Below are positions 48,236-58,682 of a DNA stretch of 64,000 nucleotides, piece after piece. The DNA comes from Smittia aterrima (lineage: Eukaryota; Arthropoda; Insecta; Diptera; Chironomidae). The DNA is taken from contig CP093831.1 in the NCBI GenBank assembly GCA_033063855.1, forward strand, positions 6,014,001 to 6,078,000, written 5' to 3'. Every line of letters begins with the position of its first letter. Position 1 is the first letter of the stretch. Under the pieces are notes generated by a model. It ran no database searches. It was not told the DNA's origin and saw nothing but the letters and a program-made list of their open reading frames with translations. The translations under genes were made by a program, and so were the position numbers.

Positions 48236-49638
48236 ACAAAATCGTGGATTACGAAGAAGAAATTACGCAAAACATTGTTATCTATGAAAGTAGAGATCGC
48301 ACTTCGACGTTTAAATTCTTATTTTCATGAGAACTTAAGAATTTTTTTATGTTTTATGTCCATTAATGAAAACGATGAAAACTAAGATATTCATTTAATT
48401 CTTAAAAAATGATTTATTACATTTCAATAAAATGTCTCAAGATATTACCACTTCTTTGGTCTCGAAGAAATTTCAAAGACCTCTCTTTTAGATCGTATCA
48501 ACGCTTTCGTTCCGATTTAAAATCAATGACATGTTGTTAAATATTTCAACGAGGGTTGATATGACCTTGTGTTTGCTGCAGGAGTAAGTGCAGTTTACAA
48601 CTTCACACAAATGAAATGCGGGACTAAATACACTAGTTACTCTCAAACCAATTTTTTACTTGCCAAATCGATAAATTGAGAAACGTAGTGAAGCTCATAG
48701 ACATTTCAATACCTGCTTCAAAAACAATTACAACGACAAATGCATTCTGGAAATATACTTGTAGCTTCAATCGCTACTTTTTAATTGATAAATTAATAAA
48801 CGATAGTGTGGGAAACTTGATGAAGCTCCCTGGCAATGTCACAACTTTATCATTGATTTCTATTCGAATCTCGCAACCCTTCATTTTTTGTTTGTTTGGA
48901 AATCCAGTGATCATCCGAATCGATGCTCTCACTGTATGATAAGGTTAATGGATTATCCTTTTGTGCAGCCGAACGAAATGATTTACTTGCAGATAGTTCA
49001 CATGTGATTGCTATTGCTTAAAGATTTATTTGTTGCTTCAGATATCAGAAAACTTTGGTTTGAACAAGTGTTAAATATTTTAAATGAAAGCTTTGCTATG
49101 ACGTGGTCAATGAATATTTTGCCATGTGCTAGAATTGTCATCGACAAATGCATCCATGACAACACTTGTTACTCCAACCGATACTTTTTATTTACGAGAA
49201 TAATAAACGACAAATTGTTATTCCTAACAACTCAGCGGCAAAAGCTTCGTGAAAGAAAATGAAAGAGAAAGCACGAATTCAATTGATATTTAGAACCAAG
49301 ATGACAGTTCACACAATTATTGGATTGTAAAAGAAAGATTAAGAATTCCGTTTAAAATTTTATTGAAGACTTATTTTCTTATCTTTTCACTTTTTAGCGA
49401 TTTTCATTATAAAGATTTCTTGTTTTAAAATCAATGCAATTCGTTAAATAACTTAGAAGAAGGTTTTCATACAGCTAACCACAAAGCTGTAGGAGTAAAT
49501 GTCGCAGACAACTTCATCGACCAATGAAATCTACAAATAAATGCACTTGTTACACTGATTGCTACTTTTTAATTGAGCCGAACAACACATTGACAAAAGC
49601 TTCGTTGAATAAATTTGCCTTAAAAAACAAATTTCACA
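48236..49638 (+). repeat. Receptor-array spacer 3 with decayed receptor blocks
   Basis: It shares long blocks with spacers 1 and 2: a relic at 48765-48940, the 48965-49262 block (with TCATCGACAAATGCATCC near 49139), and a GACCAATGAAATC copy near 49517. No intact gene. Confidence 0.6.
48765..48940 (+). pseudogene. Odorant receptor exon relic, fragment d
   Basis: Encodes LPGNVTTLSLISIRISQPF and LFGNPVIIRIDALTV, then a stop. It is the best preserved of the four relics and is orthologous in position to those in spacers 1 and 2. Confidence 0.6.
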
Positions 49639-49680
49639 ATGAAAATCAGTTCGGTTCGAGACTTACAACGGGAAAGATGA
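49639..49680 (+). promoter_or_regulatory. Upstream ORF overlapping the copy 4 start codon
   Basis: Same 13-residue frame and ATGA overlap as at 43504-43545. Confidence 0.5.
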
Positions 49681-51046
49681 AAATTGCAAAATACTTCAAA
49701 CGTGTTGTGGATTATTTCAAGAGCCCAGAGGTTTATTCGGAATTAGTTTCGAGGTTTTTGTTGCTTTGTCTCGAGATTTTGTCGCCAACGAAAATCCGAG
49801 AAGGAAAGAAAAGGATTTCAAGATTGTAAATATTTCTTCGGTGACAATCGTTTGAGTAAATAAAAACATTTTTAATCAGGTTCATTGCTATGCTTGTGAG
49901 CTCATTAGGAATTGGCTTTCTCTCGTTGAATTATACTGTCGCCGAATTCAAATCCATGAGCTTGTTAAGCTTATCGGAAAATGTTGGAATTTTCAGTAAG
50001 TTTTCAATTTAATATTTAAATACGATTTGAACTTTAAAATATTTTTTCTTAGTTGGTGTGCTACGAGTTGCCATCTATTTGATTTACATCACGTTGGTCT
50101 TGAATGACATCTCACAGTTGGTGCAGCGGTTGATTAATGAAAAGTTGCTAAATTTAATTTATTTCCTAACTTTATTGTTACAAAATATTTTTACAGAAAA
50201 GCAAAAACTGATAAGCTCACGATTAAGCATTGCAAAGAAGAATTCATTGGTGTTTCACTTTTCGTCATCCCAACGGCTTTCTTAGTTTTTTGCACGTGTC
50301 TCAGCGTTTTCTTCTTCAAAGTCAATGAAAATAATCTGCCGCTGAACTTTCGTCTAACATTTTTGACGCTGGAATCTGCTAGAGTCGAGTGGACGATTAA
50401 TTACGTTCTTCAAGTAATATTGACATGGTTTGCTACGTGGATCTTTATAACATTCTTTCCGCTGATGTTTCTTCTAATGAACCATTCCTGCTGGGAATTC
50501 GATCAGCTGATTTTGCTCTTGACCGATTGGAGTGCCGATGAAAGTGACGCATCTGAGTTAATCAAATCAGTTGTGAAAAGAAGTTATGAAGTTCTTGGCT
50601 ACTTGAATGAAGCTCAAAGGCTTTTAAAGTTTTTCTTCTTCGCTGAAATTTCCACACAGTCTTTAAATCTGTGCATGATCTTTTATGCCATTCTCTTTGA
50701 TCCGCCAGGAAATATTACGAATTTCTCAATGATTTGTGTTCTACTCTCGCAAGCTTTCGCCGTTTGCTGGCTCGGAAATCGAGTAATCGTCCGAATTGAT
50801 GCTCTCACTGCAGCCATTTACGACTTGGAATGGTACAAGTTTGCACCCACCGACAGAAAAAGCTTGCAAATATTGTTAATGATGGCTCAGAACATTCGAG
50901 GATACAACGGAATATTTCACGAAGTCAACATGGAAACTTTTCAAAAGGTAAAAGCTTTGAAGAAATAAAAAAATTACTAAAAATTATTTTTACAGATCTT
51001 GGAATTTGCTTACTCGTACATCATGTTCATACGTTCAATTACCTAA
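49677..51046 (+). CDS. Odorant receptor (7tm_6), array copy 4
   Basis: Exons 49677-49825, 49880-49995, 50053-50143, 50197-50947 and 50996-51046 give 385 aa. In the segment after INYVLQV it resembles copy 1 (ILTWFATWIFITFFPLMFLL) rather than its neighbour copy 3, so the array has been shuffled. The last third is again nearly identical to the others. The terminal exon reads ILEFAYSYIMFIRSIT. All splice sites are present and no stop interrupts the frame. Confidence 0.85.
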
Positions 51047-51350
51047 ACAAAAATTGTGGATTGCATCTACTACGCTGCGAAGAAGAAATTGCGCCGAATT
51101 CTTCTTTCTATGAGAGTTAGAAGTCTATTTAAGAAAACTTACAAGTTAAATATACTTTCAAAATAAGTTCCAAGTTTAAGACACTCGAGATAATCATTTA
51201 ATTGTGTTAAAAATTGACACACAATAAAATTTCCCGATTTTTGGCTCTAGCACTGATACATGATTCTCTTATGTGATGAAACTTTTATATATACATAGGT
51301 TTCATTTCTAAATTTAAACAAACCAGAACTTTATTTATTCAAATATTGTT

Positions 51351-51686
51351 TTACACAGCATTATCAGCGTCGGTTGCAAAAGGATCTGCGTTATCCTTGT
51401 AAGAAATTTTCGGAACAAAGCCATCAACTTCGTCTGCGGTGTATTCAACGGTCATCAATCTTCCATCTGCCAATAAAACTGAATAACTTCCGCTGACTTT
51501 TCCTTTGTCGTCTCCAGATTCGTTTTTCTCGAAAAATAATTGCTTTTCTTCGTCTTTCACTGTGTAGCTGTAATGATAAGCTCGAGGAGCTTTGTCGTCG
51601 TCAGGATCATCGGAACTTTCGCTAGCAGGAGCAGACAAAACAAATGCAACAGAAATAATCAGCAAAGTAAAAACTAAGAACTTCAT
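51351..51686 (-). CDS. R&R-type cuticle protein (CPR family)
   Basis: One exon codes for 111 aa. A signal peptide (MKFLVFTLLIISVAFVLSA) is followed by an acidic spacer (SSDDPDDD) and a chitin-binding Rebers-Riddiford domain, including YHYSYTVKDEEKQLF, GSYSVLLADGRLMTVEYTADE and VDGFVPKISY. The protein should be secreted by epidermis and bind chitin. The open frame extends upstream to 51818 but has no homology; the ATG before KFLVF gives a normal signal peptide. Between the receptor array (51046) and this gene are about 300 bp that hold its 3' UTR. Confidence 0.88.
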   Translation of the reverse strand: MKFLVFTLLIISVAFVLSAPASESSDDPDDDKAPRAYHYSYTVKDEEKQLFFEKNESGDDKGKVSGSYSVLLADGRLMTVEYTADEVDGFVPKISYKDNADPFATDADNAV

Positions 51687-51934
51687 GATTGCTACAGTCC
51701 AAATTGAGTACTGACGAATATCTCGAGCTCGCACTGAAATATTTGATTCAACTCTTTTCTTAGATGTTTTCCTGGAACGATAACATTCATTCAGAAAAAT
51801 GATTTTCGCTTCCAACATTAATTATTTGTTTTGCATAGACCTTCAATTACAAATTAGTTAGTCGAGTAGTGTGAGAATTTTCAATTATTTGAAAGATTTT
51901 CATTTTATTTTCCATGTATTTATCTCAAAACAGA

Positions 51935-53284
51935 TCAGGTTCGTTTCTTTTTGAGCTTTCTCATCTTTTTCATTGCTTTGTTGAATCCTGCTTGTTTCTT
52001 CAGCTCAGTTGTTTCTTGGAACTTTCTCTTGTTGTATTTCTGGAATTCGGCATCTTCCAGGAGTTCGTCGACTAGACTTCTCTTTGTCTTCCTGACATCT
52101 TTACTGTTGTGATACTCGACTGGCGACTCAATCACTTGACCCATCTAAGTAAATAAAAGTTTTACGACTGAGCTATTGAGAAATTAAAAGTTTGTACCTC
52201 AAAGTATTTTGGAATCGATTTCATCTCGTTCCGTTTGTAGAAATGCTTAGGATCAAGCGCTGATCGCATTTGAACAACTTGAATATCATTCTTAAGCTCT
52301 TCCGTGATTTCAGGAGCTTTCATGTTGAACCAATTTGCACCTTTCGTCTTCTCGCGTTCTTTCTGAAAATATAAAACAATTTTATTAATAAATGTTTGTG
52401 AGAAGAAATCAAATGAGAATCATCAGAAAAAATTCAGATTACTAAAGATGTCATCTTCAAACTTCTGTCGTAAAGTCAATCTTGGAACCAAGCGAAAATA
52501 TGCGCCATTAGTAAGTTTTATGTATGACAATCGACAGAGCATCTTGAGATTATTTCGTTTCAAGATATTTCTGTTTAAGCTAACAATAAGTAAGCAACGT
52601 CACTGGAATGTCTCATCGGCCTTACACTCCAGTTCATGGCTTTAGATAACGTGGAGTAAGATTTCAATGAGTGGCATTAACGCTGGTAGAGTCAGAAAGA
52701 GAGACTTGACAGAAGAATGGGCTCAGACAAGCTCCAAATTATCATCACGAATAATGTTTTAAAATATTTTCAAACAACGAGAAACTTACCCTGTTTACTT
52801 TCTTCAGTTGATTGTCTGACATCCCGAGATGGGAAATATCTTTCTTTGCTTCGATTCCATCGGTGACGAAGCTGTATTTCTTCGGCCTGAGTTCACTAAG
52901 ATAATCGTCGAGCGCATTGAGAAGTTTATCATTGAATTTGCGGTCGCTTTTTATTCCCGACCTGGAAGTCGTCTCTGTGTTGAAATATTCCACTTTAATC
53001 GGACAAGATTCTAAAGCATCTTTAATCCTTATCGATGGAGGAGGAAGACCTACAAAATTATTTAGTTTAAAATGTGTTTTCTACGGACTAAATTTTTGTT
53101 TACCAAAATATTCTTTTTCTTCAACGTCCTCGCTTTCATTTGATTCTTCGTCATCTTCCTGGTCAAGCCCAAGTGAAAATTTCGATCCTGTGAAGATTGG
53201 AGATAGATCACTAAATGTTGCAGCTACTTTGCTGTCTTCCGAAGCAACTGTGTCAATCACAAATCCAAAATCTTCTTCAGCCAT
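51935..53284 (-). CDS. FCF2/DNTTIP2 family pre-rRNA processing protein
   Basis: Exons 53284-53104, 53049-52790, 52362-52198 and 52144-51935 encode 271 aa. An acidic N-terminus (DQEDDEESNESEDVEEKEYFG) leads to the C-terminal Fcf2 domain: WFNMKAPEITEELKNDIQVV, RSALDPKHFYKR, PKYFEMGQVIESPVEYHNS and KKRSLVDELLEDAEFQKYNKRKF-like residues, ending in a basic MRKLKKKRT. Fcf2 is a nucleolar factor of the small-subunit processome needed for early 18S cleavages. The gene is head-to-head with DCAF13/SOF1, another small-subunit processome factor. The 427-bp second intron is unusually long for this region and contains strong hairpins. Confidence 0.88.
52500..52660 (-). ncRNA. Possible structured RNA in an FCF2 intron
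   Basis: On the minus strand two good hairpins follow each other. The first has the stem ACTGGAGTGT/ACATTCCAGT (one G-T pair), and the second ATCTTGA/TCAAGAT inside ACAGA/TCTGT. Two hairpins with an internal loop resemble an H/ACA snoRNA, and introns of nucleolar genes often host them. A clear hinge box and ACA tail are not evident, so this is weak. Confidence 0.25.
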
Positions 53285-53374
53285 AATTCAACAACACGCG
53301 ATTTGATTTTTGACTGAAACTACGTTTAAGGGAAATAAACTACGCGCGCACGTTTCAAATCAAAACAAAAAATC
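53285..53374. promoter_or_regulatory. 90-bp bidirectional promoter of FCF2 and DCAF13
   Basis: Only 90 bp lie between the two start codons on opposite strands. No TATA box is seen. It contains TACGCGCGCACG, a CpG-rich core in otherwise AT-rich DNA, and CACGCG on the FCF2 side. Both products act in the small-subunit processome, so co-regulation is plausible. Confidence 0.6.
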
Positions 53375-54828
53375 ATGAAAGTTAAAGTTCTAAGTAGAAA
53401 CCCGGATGATTATATTCGCGACACGAAGACTCAACTTCACAAGGTTCAACGCAACTACGATCCAGCTTTACATCCGTTTGAGGAGCAGCGAGAGTACGTG
53501 AGAGCTCTGAACGCGACAAAATTAGAAAGAGTTTTCGCTAAGCCTTTCCTAGGAGATCTTGATGGACATAAAGATGGAATTTCCTGCTTTGCTAAACATC
53601 CAAGTCAATTAGCGACCTTATTGAGTGGAGCTTACGATGGAGAGATTCGGATGTGGAATCTTCCCTCAAGAACCTGCACAAGGAAAGTCGTCGCTCACGA
53701 CGGTTGGGTACGAGGAGTTGTGTTCTCAACAGACGGCAATCGATTCCTTTCAGTTGGAGATGACAAGACGATCAAAATTTGGAATTCCGAGTTGTCTGAG
53801 CTTGATGACGATGAAGACGATGGACCGATCAACACAATCCTTTCAAAGACAGTGATCACAGCAATTTCTCATCACAGAAGGGATCCAATCTTTGCCACTT
53901 GTGGTGAAGTCTGTCAGCTTTGGGAAGAGAGTCGAAATGAGCCAATCAACACTCTTCAGTGGGGAGTCGATACACTTCACGATGTTCAGTTCAATATGGT
54001 TGAGAATAATTTGTTAGCTGCTTGCGCTAGCGATCGAAGCATTATCATGTACGATCGACGTGAAGGAAAACCTTTACGAAAAGCTGTGATGGCAATGAGA
54101 CCAAATCGATTAGCCTGGAACCCAATGGAAGCTTTCAACTTCACAGTTGCCAATGAAGATTACAAGTGAGTTTGAAAATATTTTAGATGAATTATGATAA
54201 TAAATGAAAACCCTTTCAGTTTATACACATTCGATACACGAAACTTGAATCAGCCTAAAAGAATTCATACAAATCACGTCGCAGCAGTTACAAGTGTTGA
54301 TTACTCGCCGACTGGACGTGAGTTTGTTTCTGGAAGCTACGACAAAACTGTTCGTATCTACGAAGTTGAGAAACAGAACTCTCGAGAAATTTATCACACG
54401 AAACGTCAACAGCACGTGACTTCGGTGGGATGGAGCTTGGATAACAAATATATCTTCAGTGGATCGGATGAAATGAACATTCGTATTTGGAAAGCTTACG
54501 CTTCAGAGAAACTTGGACCGGTAAGAAAAATTCTTTGATTGGTGTTCATCATAATAAATTTTATTATTCGTCTTAGCTCAACCCTCGAGAGAAGGACGCC
54601 TTCAAGTACAACGAAGCTCTCAAGCAGAAGTTCAGCACTCATCCGCAAATCAAGAGAATCGCGAGACATCGTCAAGTTCCACGTTACATCTTCAAGCAAC
54701 AAGATCTTCTCAAAGCAGCGAAGCAAAAAGAGAAAACGAAGGAAACTAACAGACGACTCAATTCTAAGCCTGGTTCCGTTCCAATCATTTCTGACAAGGA
54801 GAAAGTTGTCATTCGAGAAGATGAATAA
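53375..54828 (+). CDS. DCAF13: DCAF13/SOF1 WD40 ribosome-biogenesis factor
   Basis: Exons 53375-54165, 54220-54520 and 54577-54828 encode 447 aa (human 445). Seven WD40 repeats are recognisable (for example LLSGAYDGEIRMWNL, RFLSVGDDKTIKIWN, EFVSGSYDKTVRIYEV, YIFSGSDEMNIRIWKA), preceded by the Sof1 N-terminus MKVKVLSRNPDDYIRDT and followed by the family-specific Sof1 C-terminal domain (LNPREKDAFKYNEALKQKF, HPQIKRIARHRQVPRYIF). The protein is nucleolar and part of the U3-containing small-subunit processome; in animals it is also a CUL4-DDB1 substrate receptor. Confidence 0.96.
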
Positions 54829-54965
54829 CTTAAAACATTGCTTAAAAAAGAAAATAAAAATAAATTTTGAAATAATTATTGCGCTCAATTTTTGTCTACG
54901 CAAGCAAGTGGCATCTCTTGAAAAATTTGTGATTGTGTTGGTTTGTTTTGAAAATCAGATTTGGA

Positions 54966-55930
54966 ATGAAATATTTATTCCTTTATTTAATTCTTGTCTC
55001 AGCAGTGGTTGTCCAATCACATGAGTTCAAAGGATTCACACTTAAGTTCCTCTATCAAGTGTTTACTGGAGAGTTCATCAATTTAAAGCGAAAGGACAAG
55101 ATTGAGAAAAATATTTTAAAAAATGAAACGTCAAGTTACATTAGTAAGTCTCAGATTGTTTTGAAGATTTTGGAAATAACAATTTAAATCCTTAGATTAT
55201 CTGAAGTATGCCGACACTAAGCGATGTTTCACTTATGATGTAAACGAAACCGAGAAAAAAGACAAACGTGCAAAATGCATAAAAGCGAATGGAAACGGAA
55301 CTCTTTACATGTTGAACTCGTTGAACGATGTGATGCAGCTGCTGGCACCTTCTGGAAGCGCGATAAAGTCAGAGAATCCTGGAAATTGTGCTATCATTCT
55401 TTTCTACACGAAATTTTGTCCTGGATGTCATACTTTAGTTCCCCATTGGAACTCACTCGCAAGAAACTTCCTCGATATTAAAGTAAGTGAAGCTGATTTT
55501 ATTTCTGAAGCAAGTCACATAACTTTATTTATTTTAGGTCGGAGCAATTGATGCTCTCGAGCATCCAGGATTAAATACTGACTTTGGAATAATTGGATTA
55601 CCTTCAATTATAATTTTCCACCAAGGTCGGATGGTCCAGAAGTTCAATACGACTCAGCAAGCTTCAGTGACGAATGTCGTTAACTTCATTCAAAAGCATA
55701 CGAATCTTATGGCAGAAAAGAATATCGTCGTGACATCAGAAGATTTCAGTCCTACAAATCCGCTTAGAGTTTCGATGCAAGAGGATTCATTCGATGGCTA
55801 TCTTGTTCTCTCCTGGACATTCATCATTGTTTGCGCAATTTACTATTTTTCAAAGTCGAGAATATTTCGACAGATAACTGAAATGATAAACCGAACATGG
55901 AGAGAATCCAATGAAGCTCAGCTTCAATAA
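54966..55930 (+). CDS. Thioredoxin domain-containing protein 15 (TXNDC15-like)
   Basis: Exons 54966-55143, 55196-55482 and 55538-55930 encode 285 aa. A signal peptide (MKYLFLYLILVSAVVV) is followed by a lumenal region, a thioredoxin fold with FYTKFCPGCHTLVPHWNSL at about residue 125, DFGIIGLPSIIIFHQG, and a C-terminal membrane segment (YLVLSWTFIIVCAIYYF) with a short basic tail. The layout fits TXNDC15, an ER or ciliary membrane protein. As far as I recall the vertebrate protein lacks a complete CxxC, whereas here CPGC is intact, so redox activity is possible. TMX proteins are an alternative, but the order of domains favours TXNDC15. Confidence 0.75.
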
Positions 55931-56146
55931 ATCATAGTAACAACTTTAATCTTTTTTAATTTGTGATCTCAAATGCATAATTGAATAAACGCGAAAAATT
56001 TATTTCATAACGGCAAATTTGAAATCAGATTGCATCACAAATGATCCGACTCTAATCCGGCTCTTGTGGAGTTTATTTTGGTGAGACGATTTTCATTATT
56101 TTAAGAAAATCTCAAAGACGAAGGAAGCGAAACGTTATCATTGAAT

Positions 56147-57306
56147 ATGCTTCTCGTAGCAAAGATCTTCAGGACCAGTCCTATCATCAAGACACTCGGG
56201 ATTCGGTGTTTGTCAATTAGTTTCGTTAAAAATTCAAGGTAAACTTTTTTTGGTTTTGCAAGAAAAAAAGTTTTGCGTTTCATAAAACTAAATTTGCATT
56301 TCGTTGTTGTTGTCATAGATTGGCAGAGGTGGGAAAGTTGCAGACACTCAAAACCGACGGAAATTATCTCACGGGGCAGCTTTTTCTTCACAAAGTATTC
56401 GGTTATCGAGGTGTTGTCTTATTTCCTTGGACAGCGAAAGTTTACGACAGAGACAATTATCCTGAAAAGAACACAGAAGAAGAATCAACAGCGATCACCT
56501 CAGATCGCCCAGCAGTGACAAACAAAGAAGTCTTGAAACGAACTCACACGTATTATCAAGTACTCATTGATCAACGTGATTGTCCTTTCATTCGAGCTCA
56601 AACTGAAGCTGTTACGTTCCTTGGAAATAATCAGGAGTCGTCACGCTCACTCTACGCAATACCAGGACTGGACTATGTTTCACATAGTGACATCATCCCT
56701 TATCAAACGTTTGAATCTACTGCACTGAGTCACGAACTATTCGACAAGTTCTTAACACGCACTGACAGCGATCCACCATTCACGGCTCTCGAGACACTCA
56801 AAGCATGGCAGAAGAAGAATCACACTTTCTTGGAACTCTCAGACGTTCATATCGAGACGACAAATTCTATTCGTATAACAGTTATTCCTTTCTTCATGGG
56901 ATGTCGTGAAACACCTTCAAGCTCCGTTTACTGGGTAAGTTATCTTGAGTTTTTTTTATCGTGGGTTTAATATTTATAAATTTTCTTTTAGTGGAGATAT
57001 TGCATTCGATTAGAGAATCTCGGCGATTTATCTTGTCAATTACGTGAACGTCATTGGAGGATTTTCTCGTTATCTGGAACTCTAGAGACAGTCAGAGGAC
57101 GTGGAATCGTCGGACAAGAGCCAATTCTTAATTCTCGATTGCCAGCTTTCCAATACAGCTCTCACGTTAGTCTCCAAGCACCTTCAGGTCACATGTGGGG
57201 AACATTTAGAATGGAGCGCGAAGACGGATTAGTATTTGACGTCAGAATTCCACCTTTCTCACTTGAAAGTAAAAGCAACGAAGACACTGAGGATGAAACC
57301 ACTTGA
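56147..57306 (+). CDS. POLDIP2: Polymerase delta-interacting protein 2 homologue, mitochondrial
   Basis: Exons 56147-56238, 56319-56934 and 56992-57306 encode 340 aa. The first exon gives a basic, amphipathic mitochondrial presequence (MLLVAKIFRTSPIIKTLGIR). The YccV-like domain follows (TGQLFLHKVFGYRGVVLFPW, THTYYQVLIDQRDCP, YAIPGLDYVSHSDIIPY), then the ApaG/DUF525 domain (IRITVIPFFMG, WRYCIRLENLG, RHWRIFSLSGTLETVRGRG, GHMWGTFRMER). Human POLDIP2 is similar in every block. It is reported in mitochondria, where it affects protein stability and metabolism, and it binds PrimPol and polymerase delta. It converges with GPN3, with 81 bp between stops. Confidence 0.95.
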
Positions 57307-57387
57307 GCAAATGTTTATCGAGTTTATTCCTTGTAAGAGAAAGTATCAGAGTTTTTTGTAAATAAATTTTAATGATAATCTGAAAGA

Positions 57388-58339
57388 CTACGAGTCGAGA
57401 TAATTCGATGGATCGTCCATTCCATCATCTTGTTCATCCTCTGGAGGATCGAAGTCATCTCGAATTTTAACATCGCTGTCTTCGCCATACTGAATGATAT
57501 TATCGATTGTTAAAAGCAAATCCGAAATGTTCTCTTCGTCGTCGATGTTTAGTGGAACGAACCGAACAAGACTGAAGTCTTCAATTAAGGCTCCAATTGC
57601 TACAGACAAACGATGATGCTTTCTTCCCCATGCAGACTCGTTTGCGATTTCACCGAGAAGCGCATGTGCATCTGGTTCTAGATATCTTCAAGAAAAGTTA
57701 AATCTCAGAATTTTGAAGAAGTTAGATTTTTAAATGAATTTACTTATCCAATTGACTCCGAGCTGTTTTACTAAGAAGATCCATTTTGCTGAGAATATTT
57801 ATGTGAGGCATTTCCATGTTGGCCATGACACTTAAAGCAGCCATAGTTCCCGAAATAAATTTCGCGCCATCCGTCATGAATTGTGAATCAACCAGAAACA
57901 CGCCGCACAGTCTAAAATTCCAGCTTTCAAGAAGCTGAACAAGTTTTCTTCCAGTGTCGAGATGTGTGTAGAGTTCAATTTGACCGGGCATATCGAATAT
58001 CAGGTAATCATCATCGGGATCAGCTTCATTATCTTCGTTGTCTGAACCTCCTCCACACAATTGTTCTCGAAGCCAATCAGCATTCTTAAGAAGGAACTCA
58101 AGACAGAATATCAATCCACCATTCGGTCCATAGTGAAGCTCTTCATCTTCCATGGCATCATCGAGTTGAATCAGATCTCGAATGTCAACAATAGGTTGAT
58201 AGCTAAAGTTCTCAGCGGCTGGATCTAAATTTACGATTTCAACGACTCGTTTACCATCGGCTGCGTGTCTTTGAATCGTAGAGCAATATGTTGACTTGCC
58301 ACTACCTGCAGGTCCCATCACGAATTGTGCGTACCTCAT
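57388..58339 (-). CDS. GPN3: GPN-loop GTPase 3
   Basis: Exons 58339-57744 and 57685-57388 encode 297 aa. The P-loop GPAGSGKST (residues 9-17), the GPN loop (ELHYGPNGGL), G3 DMPGQIELYTHL and G4-type SKMDLLSK are intact. GPN3 works with GPN1 as a cytoplasmic assembly and import chaperone of RNA polymerase II. The C-terminus is acidic (DDFDPPEDEQDDGMDDPSNY). A short insert (GGGSDNEDNEADPDDD) before the G3 motif lengthens the protein relative to human (about 284). The open frame runs 80 codons further upstream without homology, so I start at MRYAQFVMGPAG. Confidence 0.96.
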
Positions 58340-58682
58340 GTTTTTAATAAAATCTTTAAAAGAACTACAAACGAGGTTTCTTGTTTTCCAAATAACAAAC
58401 AGTTCAGCATTTCGAGAACAGAATTTTGTGAGGGCTTTTCTAAATTTAAAATAAATTGTTATTCTCATGCAGCATTGAAGTATTTTTATTAAGTCTTGGA
58501 AATATTCGATTTTCTCTTGGAAAAAACTAATTAGTTCAAGCTTGCTTCTCAGCATATATGCGAAAACGATGGAAGTCACTTCTTCCTTCGGAGCAAATCC
58601 CTAAAAAGCGCTTTTTAATTTCGCAAGTTGCGAGTTCGGTAACTTTTCCGCTTAAACAAGAATTTACAATTTACAAAAGAAA

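Noticed and set aside
51687..51818. 44-codon N-terminal extension of the cuticle protein
   Set aside because: It would hide the signal peptide inside the protein, and the family starts at MKFLVF.
58340..58579. 80-codon N-terminal extension of GPN3
   Set aside because: No similarity to GPN proteins, and the family start MRYAQFVMGPAG is present with an ATG.
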